Assembly (NCBI RefSeq): GCF_051131705.1
Contig: NZ_CP180316.1
Location: 2,728,001-2,792,000, forward strand
Direction of reading: 5' to 3'
Length of the DNA stretch: 64,000 nucleotides
Source: Arthrobacter_M sp030063245
Lineage (GTDB): Bacteria; Actinomycetota; Actinomycetes; Actinomycetales; Micrococcaceae
The notes below the pieces were generated by a model. It worked only from the letters and a program-made list of their open reading frames with translations. It did not search any database and was not told where the DNA came from. Both the position numbers and the translations under genes were made by a program. Positions 27,798 to 35,290 of the stretch are shown here, one piece after another. Within the stretch, counting starts at the first letter, position 1, and each line of letters begins with the position of its first letter.

Positions 27798-27949
27798 TCC
27801 ACTCGACGAACCCTTCCGGAAAAAAGCTGGAATTTTCCGTGATCAGCTCTTCGCGGTTGGCGGTGAAAGCCGGGTCCGTGTCCAGGGCTCTGGACATGAG
27901 CGGCGGATCGCTGGGTGGGTTCCTTGGTTTTCTGGTGGTTTCGTGACCT
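27781..27949 (-). pseudogene. C-terminal fragment of a leftward gene cut by an insertion sequence
   Basis: On the minus strand one frame is open from the IS edge (27949) to a TGA at 27781-27783. It reads like protein, with GC-rich third positions (ALDTDPAFTANREELITENS, then SFFPEGFVEWTKMVC). It overlaps the end of the glycosyltransferase gene by 17 bp in a convergent arrangement. The upstream part is missing: copy A of the 2.5-kb IS starts exactly at 27950, and no continuation was found past the IS array. Family not recognised. Confidence 0.5.
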
Positions 27950-28046
27950 CAGGCCTCCTGACATGGCTGTTGCTTAAGTGAGAGTCTTTCCCGTAATCTC
28001 GGTGTTTTTGTTTGGATGAAATCTGTTAATCCCATCCCAAATACGA

Positions 28047-28052
28047 TATAAT
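28047..28052 (+). promoter_or_regulatory. -10 element of the IS copy A transposase promoter
   Basis: TATAAT in the context GATACGATATAATTTATG lies 36 bp before the start codon and is conserved in copy B (reverse strand, about 33784-33795). The -35 region (TGTTAA in both copies) is a poor match to consensus. Confidence 0.5.
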
Positions 28053-28087
28053 TTATGGAAGTATACTAGTCGTGCGGGAGGGGTGGG

Positions 28088-30409
28088 ATGATGGCTTTGA
28101 TGACTGCTCAACCGCCCCTGCCCATGGCTCCTACCGCCACCAGCTTGCTGGGTGCCGCCGTGTCCCTGGTGGAGAACGATGAGGGCGGAAAGGTCTTCAT
28201 TCACGGCGAACTGGCCTATGTATGGGAGGCCGGAGATTCGGTGACTCGCCGCTTCGCAGCGGTGAGCTTGATGGAGCTCAAGGCAGCAGTTGCAGAGGAC
28301 ATTGCCAGGGTGTTCAAGGTTGGTGCGGTGACGTTGTATCGGTGGCGCAAGCAACTCACAGCGCAGGGCGTGGCCGGGCTCATCCTGGAACAACGCGGCC
28401 CGAAGTGTCCCTCACGCTTGAACGAAAAGGTCATTACTGAGATCGTTGTTTTGCGGGAGTCCGGCATGAGCCTGCAGGCCGTCGGAGACGCGGTGGGTGT
28501 TTCCGAGTTTAGTGTTCGCCGCGCCCTGGCGCTCACCAAGGAACGCGCCGACGCGGCTGTAGTAGTGGCAGCGCCGACGGTTCCGGAACCCGTAAAACCA
28601 GCACCGGCACCGGACGCCGTGCAGCCGGCATTGTGGCAGGAAGACACCACCGAGTTACCGGTATTGCCGGCACCGGTGGCACGCCGTACCGAGCGTTCAG
28701 CTGCGCGGGCAGGCCAACTCGTCAGTGCGGCCCCGGTATTTGCCCCGGCCGGCAAAGTCCCCTTGGCTGGATTGTTCCTAGCCCTGCCCGCATTGGAACG
28801 CACCGGGCTACTGGAGTGTGCGAAAGAAGTCTTTGGCGCGTTGCCCGATGGTTTCTACGGACTCGAAACCATGCTCCTTGACGCTGTTCTACGCGCTCTC
28901 TTGGGGGAATCCAGGGCGGAGGGCGCCACCCGGATCAATGCCACCGATCTGGGACGGGTGTTGGGGTTGGATCGGGCCCCGGAAGTCAAAACAATCCGCC
29001 GCAAAACAGACATTATGGCCGATACCGGCAAAGTCGCCGAATTCCTGACAGCCCTGGCCAAGCGCCACCTCAACCCCACCAACGGCGCCCGCACTGAGGA
29101 CGCTGACGGCGGTGGGCTTCTGGCTGTTTTGTATGTGGATGGCCATGTTCGCGCCTACCAAGGAAGCAAGAAGATCGGGAAGGTGCACTCCACCAGGTTG
29201 AAGTTCCCGACCCCGGCCACGGAGGAAACCTGGGTCTCTGATTCCCACGGCGCCCCGGTATTCGTCGTCATGGCAGAACCCGGCACAGCCCTGACCAAGG
29301 AACTACGCACCCTGCTACCCACCCTGCGGAACATCATCGGGGACGAGCGGCGGGTGTTGGTGGGCTTTGACCGGGGAGGCTGGTCACCAGCCCTCTTTCA
29401 GCATATGGAAGCCTCCGGTTTTGACGTGCTGACCTGGCGCAAAGGCAAAACCGGCGACATCCCCGAAACCCTGTTCGTTCAGGCCGCCCACACTGATGAG
29501 CACGGCGAAACACGGGCCTGGATAGCGGCCGACACGATCGTCGACCTGCCCCTGGCCGCCACGGCGACAACCGGTGAAGTGTTTCGCATGCGCCAGATCA
29601 GCAGGATCGTCCCCGCCCGAGGCGGAGCCACACGCCAAATCCACATCCTTACCACCAACGATGACATGTCGGCGGGTGAGGTGATCTATCGGATGGGATC
29701 ACGCTGGCGGCAGGAAAACTACTTCCGCTACGCCCGCATGCACTTCGACCTTGACTCCCACGACACGTACGGCAGTACCGATGATGACCCGGCACGCTCC
29801 GTGCCGAACCCGGCGAAGAAAGAAGCTTACAAACAAGTCCTGACCGCCCGCGCCCACCACCACCACGTCGCGGCGGAGACGGATGCGGCGATGCTGGCCA
29901 TGAAAACACCAGCCCAGGGTGCCGGGGACATCATCATCACCAATGCCATGCATAACGCGATCAACGCACCCCTCTTCACCGCTGAAGCTACTCTCGATGC
30001 GGCGGAGGCAGCACACCGTGCAATCCCTGCCCGGTTGCCGCTAGGCGAGCTTGCCCCCGGACAACAAATCCTTGATACCCAGGTCAAACTTCTCACGCAC
30101 GGGATCCGGATGGCCGCCTACAACACCATGATGACCCTCGCCCGGGAAATCCGAACCAACACCAGCTACGCCCGCGCCAGCCAAGAAGCACACACCCTCA
30201 TCAGGTCAGCACTGAACACCAGCGGCGACATCGACACCACAACTCCCGGCTTCCTCACCATCCGGCTAAACCCGCTCCCCACCGCACGGGCAACCAAAGC
30301 CATCGGAGAGCTGTGCGACCACCTCACCACCACCGAAACCCGCTATCCGGGCACCGACCTGATCCTGCGCTACACCATCAAAAACACCAAACAGGCAAAC
30401 AAAAACTAA
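28088..30409 (+). CDS. Transposase of copy A, unassigned DDE family
   Basis: 773 residues. Residues about 60-160 are helix-turn-helix (VGAVTLYRWRKQLTAQGVAG; LQAVGDAVGVSEFSVRRAL), then a Pro/Ala linker, then an RNase H-like core with Asp in LYVDGHVRAYQGSKKIG (about 350), Asp in VLVGFDRGGWSPALFQHM (about 426) and Glu in YRMGSRWRQENYFRYAR (about 541); the last resembles the YREK signature of the IS4 superfamily. Intact and close to copy B (most residues identical). GGGGTGGG precedes the paired ATG. I cannot place it in a named IS family from memory. Confidence 0.85.
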   Translation: MMALMTAQPPLPMAPTATSLLGAAVSLVENDEGGKVFIHGELAYVWEAGDSVTRRFAAVSLMELKAAVAEDIARVFKVGAVTLYRWRKQLTAQGVAGLILEQRGPKCPSRLNEKVITEIVVLRESGMSLQAVGDAVGVSEFSVRRALALTKERADAAVVVAAPTVPEPVKPAPAPDAVQPALWQEDTTELPVLPAPVARRTERSAARAGQLVSAAPVFAPAGKVPLAGLFLALPALERTGLLECAKEVFGALPDGFYGLETMLLDAVLRALLGESRAEGATRINATDLGRVLGLDRAPEVKTIRRKTDIMADTGKVAEFLTALAKRHLNPTNGARTEDADGGGLLAVLYVDGHVRAYQGSKKIGKVHSTRLKFPTPATEETWVSDSHGAPVFVVMAEPGTALTKELRTLLPTLRNIIGDERRVLVGFDRGGWSPALFQHMEASGFDVLTWRKGKTGDIPETLFVQAAHTDEHGETRAWIAADTIVDLPLAATATTGEVFRMRQISRIVPARGGATRQIHILTTNDDMSAGEVIYRMGSRWRQENYFRYARMHFDLDSHDTYGSTDDDPARSVPNPAKKEAYKQVLTARAHHHHVAAETDAAMLAMKTPAQGAGDIIITNAMHNAINAPLFTAEATLDAAEAAHRAIPARLPLGELAPGQQILDTQVKLLTHGIRMAAYNTMMTLAREIRTNTSYARASQEAHTLIRSALNTSGDIDTTTPGFLTIRLNPLPTARATKAIGELCDHLTTTETRYPGTDLILRYTIKNTKQANKN

Positions 30410-30430
30410 ATCGCCATGTCAGGAGCCCTG

Positions 30431-31142
30431 AACCCAGGACGGCAACCCCGGGGTGCGTCGGACCTGGGCGGAATTAACCGCTCAGGGGTGGCGGATCAGC
30501 GCCAAACGCGTGCACCGGCTGATGCGGGTCGCCGGGCTGCAAGGCCGTCATCCCAAAGCGTGGAAGGTCACCACCGTTCCCGGTGAGGAGAAGGTCAACG
30601 CACCCGATCTGATCAAACGCAACTTCACCGCCGCCGAGCCCAATACGGCCTGGTGCGGGGATATCACCTACATCAAGACCTGGGACGGGTGGGCCTACCT
30701 CGCCACCGTCATCGATCTGCATTCGCGCGCCCTGGTCGGCTGGGCCCTGGACACCCACATGCGCACGTCTCTGGTCACCGATGCCCTGGATATGGCCATC
30801 ACCCGCCGCCAACCGCCGGCACCGGTAATCTTCCATTCAGACCGCGGCACGCAATACACTTCAAATGAATTCGCCACATATTGGGTGAATAACAAAATTA
30901 TACGCTCTCTCGGACGGACCGGGACATGTTACGATAACGCCGTATCCGAGTCATTCTTCGCAACCTACAAGAAAGAACTCATTCACACTAAACCATGGCC
31001 GGACCTGAAACGCCTCCGTAGAGAAACATTCCTCTGGATCGAAGGCTACTACAACACGCGGCGCCGTCATTCAACTAACGGATATTTGACACCGCTCGAA
31101 TATGAGTTAGGCTATAAATCAATTCACGAACTCGCGGCTTAA
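30431..31142 (+). pseudogene. IS3-family transposase OrfB, truncated at N-terminus
   Basis: About 230 of the usual 280-300 residues remain. The rve integrase core is complete: Asp in WCGDITYIKTWDGW, Asp in VIFHSDRGTQYTSNEF and Glu in AVSESFFATYKKELIH, followed by RRHSTNGYLTPLEYE. The N-terminal HTH_21 part begins abruptly at RRTWAELTAQGWRISAKRVH because copy A lies immediately upstream. No orfA is present, so it is inactive. Confidence 0.85.
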
Positions 31143-31171
31143 TCTCGAGTCCACAAAAGCGGGAACACTCC
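30431..31171 (+). mobile_element. Remnant of an IS3-family element, 5' part missing
   Basis: Holds the 3' two-thirds of an IS3-type orfB and its right end. The left is cut at the border of copy A (30430); the right end abuts the 3' fragment of copy C's transposase near 31171, so this element inserted into copy C before copy A appeared here. Confidence 0.7.
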
Positions 31172-31412
31172 ACGTCGGCGCGGGCGTAGCCGGTGTTGGT
31201 GCGGATCTCCCTCGCCAGGGTGGACGCGGTGTTGAACGCGGCCATCCGGATCGCGTGGGTGAGCAGTTTCGTCTCGGTGTCCAGAACCTGTTGTCCCGGC
31301 GCGATGTCCCCGAGGGGCACCCGCGCCGGGATGTCCTTATGCACCGCCTGCGCCGCCTCGAGGGCGGCCTGGGCGGTGAACAGGTCCGCGGTGATCGCAT
31401 TGTGCCCGGCAT
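31172..31412 (-). pseudogene. 3' fragment of copy C transposase
   Basis: Minus-strand frame GHNAITADLFTAQAALEAAQ ... NTASTLAREIRTNTGYARAD aligns with residues about 620-700 of the copy A and B transposases. It is the continuation of the fragment at 33889-34686: joining the two across copy B and removing one GGCAT restores ITNAGHNAI. Its own end is cut by the IS3 remnant. Confidence 0.85.
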
Positions 31413-33888
31413 CAGGGCTCCTGACATAGCGATTTAGTTTTTGTTGGTTGGTTCTTTGTTTTTGACGGTGTAGCGCAGGATCAGGTCGGTGCCTGGGTGA
31501 CGGGTTTCGGTGGCGGTGAGGTGTTCGCAAAGCTCGCTGATGGCTTTGCTGGCCCTTGCTGTGGGGAGTGGGTTCAGCCGGATGGTCAGGAAGCCCGGGG
31601 TCGTGGTGTCGATGTCACCGCTGGTGTTCAGCGCTGACCTGGTCAGGGTGTGGGCTTCTTCGGTGGCGCGGGCGTAACCGGTGTTGGTGCGGATTTCCCT
31701 GGCCAGGGTCATCATGGTGTTGTAGGCGGCCATCCGGATCCCGTGCGTAATCAGTTTGACTTCGGTATCGAGGACCTGCTGCCCGGGGGCGAGTCCACCT
31801 AACGGCAACCGGGCAGGAATCTCCCGGTGAGCTGCCTCCGCGGTATCTTGAGCGGCTTCGGCGGCGAAGAGGGGTGCGTTGATCGCGTTGTGCATGGCGT
31901 TGGTGACGATGATGCCCCCGGTACCGTGTGCGGGTGTTTTCAGGCCCAGCATCGCCGTATCCGTCTGGGCTGATACCTGCTGGTAGCGGGCCCGGGCGGC
32001 CAGGACTGTCTTGTAGGCCTCCTTCTTCGCGGGGTTCGGCACCGAGCGGTGCGGGTCATCATCGGTACTGCCGTAAGCATCATGGGAATCCAGGTCGAAA
32101 TGCATCCTGGCGTAACGGAAGTAGTTTTCCTGCCGCCAGCGTGAACCCATCCGGTAAATCACCTCACCAACGGACATCTCCTGGTTGGTGGTGAGGATGT
32201 GGATCTGGCGTGTGGCGCCGCCTCGTGCGGGAACGATCCTGCTGATCTGGCGCATCCGGAACAGTTCACCAGTTTTTACGGTCGCGGGCAGGGGCAGATC
32301 AACCATCGTGTCGGCCGCCAGCCAGGAACGTGTTTCACCGTGCTCATCACGATGGGAAACCGGACTGAATTGGTCTTCGGGGATTGGTGGTGTGGTGCCT
32401 TTGCGCCAGGTCAGCACATCAAAACCTGCCGCTTCCATGTGCTGGAACAGGGCTGGGGACCAGCCGCCACGGTCAAACCCGACGAGTACTCGCCGCTGGT
32501 CCCCGATGATGTCCCGCAAGGCCGGAAGCAGGGTGCGTAGTTCCTTGGTCAGGGCGGTACCCGGTTCGGCCATGACGACGAATACCGGGGATCCGTGGGA
32601 GTCGGAAACCCAGGTCTCCTCCGTTGCCGGGGTCGGGAACTTCAACCTGGTCGAGTGTACTTTCCCGATCTTCTTCGCGCCTTGGTAAGCACGCACATGC
32701 CCATCCACATAGAGAACGGCAAGGAGCTCCTCACCGTCAGGATCATTTCCGTTCCCGGGGTTCAGGTGGTGTTCGGCCAGGGCGATCAGGAACTCCCCGG
32801 TTTTTCCGGTGTCGGCCATGAGGTCTGTTTTGCGGCGGATCGTTTTTACTTCCGGTGCCCGATCCATCCCCAGCACCCTTCCCAGATCGGTGGGGTTGAT
32901 CCGGGTCGCGCCCTCGGCCCTTGATTCCCCGAGCAAGGCGCGGAGAACAGCGTCCAGGAGCATCGTGTCGAGCCCATAGAAGCCGTCCGGCAAAGCACCA
33001 AAAGTGTTCTTCGCGCAGGCGAGCAGACCGGTCCGCTCCAGCGCGGGCAAGGCCAGAAACAACCCAGCCAACGGCACTTTCGCCGCCGGAGCAAACACCG
33101 GGGCAGCGCACACCAGTTGACCGGCACGGGCTGCTGACCGCTCACTGCGGCGTTCCGTCGGCGCCGGCGACACGGGCAGATCGGCGGATTCTTCCTGCCA
33201 CAATGCCGGCTGTGCCGCTTCCGGTGTCGGTGTTGGACTTACGAGCGCAGGGACCTTCACTGCTGCCGCCTCGGTGGGTGCCGTGGTTCGCTCCTTGGTG
33301 ATGGCCAGGGCACGGCGGACGCTGAATTCGGAGACACCCACCGCGTCTCCGACGGCCTGCAGACTCATTCCGGACTCACGCAGAACAACAATCTCAGTGA
33401 TCATGTCTTCACTCAACCGTGACGGGCCCTTCGGGCCGCGTTGTTCCAGGATCAGACCGGCCACACCCTCGGTGGCCAGTTGCTTGCGCCACCGATACAA
33501 CGTCACCGCGCCGACCTTGAATGCGGTGGCAATCTCCTCCACGACCGCCGCTTTGAGCTCCATCAGGTTCACGGCAGCGAAGCGGCGAGTTACTGAATCT
33601 CCGGGCACCCACACGTAGGCCAGTTCACCGTGAAGGAAGACCTTCCCGCCCTCATCGTCCTCCACGAGGGAGACGGCAGCACCAATCGGGCAGGCAGCAG
33701 CGACGGGGGCCATTGGCAGAGGCGGTTGCGCAGTCATCCAAGCCATCATTCCACCCCATTCCGCCCGCATAGTTTACTTTCATAAATTATATCGTATCTG
33801 AGGCGGAATTAACAGGTTTCAGCCCAACAAGAACACCGGAATTACGCGAAAGCTACACACTCAATCATCAGCTATGTCAGGAGCCCTG
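31413..33888 (-). mobile_element. 2.48-kb insertion sequence, copy B, complete, with 5-bp target duplication
   Basis: Inverted ends CAGGGCTCCTGACATAGC (31413-31430) and its exact complement GCTATGTCAGGAGCCCTG (33871-33888). GGCAT flanks both sides (31408-31412 and 33889-33893). It splits the transposase gene of copy C, whose frame is restored when the insertion is removed. Same family as copy A. Confidence 0.92.
31434..33749 (-). CDS. Transposase of copy B, unassigned DDE family
   Basis: About 771 residues from the paired ATG at 33749, matching the copy A start; a frame open to 33770 exists. Helix-turn-helix segments (VGAVTLYRWRKQLATEGVAG; GDAVGVSEFSVRRALAI), then the catalytic-type residues in LYVDGHVRAYQGAKKIG, LVGFDRGGWSPALFQHM and YRMGSRWRQENYFRYAR. 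It is highly similar to copy A, with scattered substitutions concentrated in the Pro/Ala linker and C-terminus, so the two are separate lineages rather than a fresh duplication. No frameshift. Confidence 0.85.
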   Translation of the reverse strand: MMAWMTAQPPLPMAPVAAACPIGAAVSLVEDDEGGKVFLHGELAYVWVPGDSVTRRFAAVNLMELKAAVVEEIATAFKVGAVTLYRWRKQLATEGVAGLILEQRGPKGPSRLSEDMITEIVVLRESGMSLQAVGDAVGVSEFSVRRALAITKERTTAPTEAAAVKVPALVSPTPTPEAAQPALWQEESADLPVSPAPTERRSERSAARAGQLVCAAPVFAPAAKVPLAGLFLALPALERTGLLACAKNTFGALPDGFYGLDTMLLDAVLRALLGESRAEGATRINPTDLGRVLGMDRAPEVKTIRRKTDLMADTGKTGEFLIALAEHHLNPGNGNDPDGEELLAVLYVDGHVRAYQGAKKIGKVHSTRLKFPTPATEETWVSDSHGSPVFVVMAEPGTALTKELRTLLPALRDIIGDQRRVLVGFDRGGWSPALFQHMEAAGFDVLTWRKGTTPPIPEDQFSPVSHRDEHGETRSWLAADTMVDLPLPATVKTGELFRMRQISRIVPARGGATRQIHILTTNQEMSVGEVIYRMGSRWRQENYFRYARMHFDLDSHDAYGSTDDDPHRSVPNPAKKEAYKTVLAARARYQQVSAQTDTAMLGLKTPAHGTGGIIVTNAMHNAINAPLFAAEAAQDTAEAAHREIPARLPLGGLAPGQQVLDTEVKLITHGIRMAAYNTMMTLAREIRTNTGYARATEEAHTLTRSALNTSGDIDTTTPGFLTIRLNPLPTARASKAISELCEHLTATETRHPGTDLILRYTVKNKEPTNKN

Positions 33889-34686
33889 GGCATTGGTGAT
33901 CAAGACTGTGGCCGTTCCCGGCGCCGGGGTCCGGGCGGCCAGCAGCGCGGCGTCGGTGTCGGCCAGGGTCTTCTGGTAGCGGGTTTTGGCGGCCAGGACC
34001 GTCTGGTGGGCCTTGCGTTTGGCCGGGTTCGGCACCGACCGTTCCGGATCATCATGGGTACTGGCGTAGGCATCGTGGGAATCCAGGGCGAAGCGCATCC
34101 TCGCGTAGCGGAAGTAGTTTTCCTGCCGCCACCTCGCTCCCATCCGGTAGATGGCCTCCCCGGCTGGCATGTCGGTGTCGGTGGTGAGGATGTGGATCTG
34201 CCGGGACCCGCCGCCCGGGGTGTTGACCTTGCGGCTGATCTGGCGCATCGCGAACACTTCCCCGGTGCTCCCTATGGGGACCTCGACCCGGGTGTCGGCG
34301 GCATGCCAAGACCGGGTTTGTCCGTGGTCGTCCGTGTGGGCGACCTCTGTGAGCAGAGTGTCGTCGATGTCCCCGGTGGTGCCCTTGCGCCAGGTCAGCA
34401 CATCGAAGCCTTGCCCGCTCATGTGTTGGAACAGGGCCGGGGACCAGCCGCCCCGGTCGAAACCGACCAGGACCCTGCGGTCATCGCCGATAATCAATCG
34501 CAGGGTCGGCAGGAGCCGGCGCAGTTCCCCGGTCAGCGCGGCCCCGGGTTCGGCCATGACCACCAGCACCGGTGCACCGTTCGCGTCGGCGACCCGGGTT
34601 TCCTCGGTCGCCGGGACCGGGAACCTCCACCGGGTCGGAAGGGGCAGTTGAGCAGTCATCGTGCCCATCATCCCACCCCGCCCCAA
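33889..34686 (-). pseudogene. 5' fragment of copy C transposase with internal deletion
   Basis: The frame starts MMGTMTAQLPLPT as in the intact copies but then jumps to RWRFPVPATEETRVADANG, which matches residues around 375 of copy A; about 360 residues, including the helix-turn-helix domains and the first catalytic Asp, are gone, in frame. It continues through FDRGGWSPALFQHM and YRMGARWRQENYFRYARM to ITNA, where copy B has inserted. Non-functional. Confidence 0.88.
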
Positions 34687-34827
34687 ACGGTAAATCTTAT
34701 ACCTTAGATTTTATCGCATCAGGTAGGAAATTACATCAGGTAAGCAATTAACAGTCAGCCACACAACAAAAACACCGGAATCACAAGCAAGTCATCCCCA
34801 CAGACTCACCTTGTGTCCGGAGTCCTG
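33889..34827 (-). mobile_element. Copy C of the 2.5-kb IS family, 5' portion
   Basis: The outer end near 34827 has a diverged terminal repeat (TGTCCGGAGTCCTG versus TGTCAGGAGCCCTG in the others). The left side is interrupted by copy B. The non-coding leader (34687-34827) shares ACACCGGAAT and other blocks with copy B's leader. Oldest copy by divergence. Confidence 0.75.
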
Positions 34828-34950
34828 AGGCTTCGATATCCGGGAGATCAACCGGCCCGACTGCACCCACCGCTGCCTGCATGGCAAGCCCGATCGCATC
34901 GATGCCTACCAGGCCGCCGAAGCCGTCCTGGCCGGCGGGGCACCTCGACG
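34828..34950 (+). pseudogene. IS110-family transposase fragment
   Basis: FDIREINRPDCTHRCLHGKP and DRIDAYQAAEAVLAG are the third and fourth acidic-motif region of IS110 DEDD transposases (compare the xxVNRPxxxxRRxxGKSDPIDAxxAA pattern). Only about 40 residues remain. It begins at the edge of copy C and ends where an IS21-type fragment starts on the other strand. It differs clearly from the IS110 transposase at 4321-5556. Confidence 0.65.
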
Positions 34951-35102
34951 CCGAAGACCCGCGACGGGCGTGCCGGACAGGCCGCCTCGGCGGCCTCCAC
35001 GTAGCGGCGGCCCGTCTTCCGATTCACACCGGCCCGTTCCGCCGCGGTCCGCAGACCGGCCCCTTCGAGCCGCACTCGAAGCGCTTCCCTGATGTCAACC
35101 AC
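34950..35102 (-). pseudogene. IS21-type IstA N-terminal fragment
   Basis: From a GTG at 35102 (strong AGGAGG upstream) the frame reads VDIREALRVRLEGAGLRTAA, ERAGVNRKTGRRYVEAAEAA, the helix-turn-helix start of IS21-family IstA proteins, then loses similarity after about 40-50 residues at the junction with the IS110 fragment. The rest of the gene and istB are absent. Confidence 0.65.
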
Positions 35103-35290
35103 GCTGACCTCCTAGAATCCCATCCCCATTGACCTCCTCGTCGACAACACTGACGCGACGATCCAACAGGCTTTAAGGCGACTTCCCGGCAAGGCGCGCC
35201 GGGTGGTCCCTTGGCTGGCTACACAGGTAGTCCCATGAGAGTGGCAAAAAACGGGCTACAACGGTCCCATGCCCGTGGCAAGCGACAGCG
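35103..35290 (-). repeat. IS21-like end with repeated GTCCCATG...GTGGCAA motifs
   Basis: CCCATGAGAGTGGCAA (about 35233) and CCCATGCCCGTGGCAA (about 35269) lie 36 bp apart upstream of the istA fragment. Multiple terminal repeats of this sort are typical of IS21 elements. The region has no gene and ends at the stop of the secreted FnIII protein. Confidence 0.45.

Larger units (their letters stand above)
27950..30430 (+). mobile_element. 2.48-kb insertion sequence, copy A
   Basis: Ends are inverted repeats: CAGGCCTCCTGACATGGC at 27950-27967 and the complement of GCCATGTCAGGAGCCCTG at 30413-30430. Inside is one 773-residue transposase gene. Flanking 5-mers differ (GACCT left, AACCC right), unlike copy B, so this copy lacks a target duplication and probably arose by recombination between two copies with loss of the DNA between. 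Confidence 0.8.
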
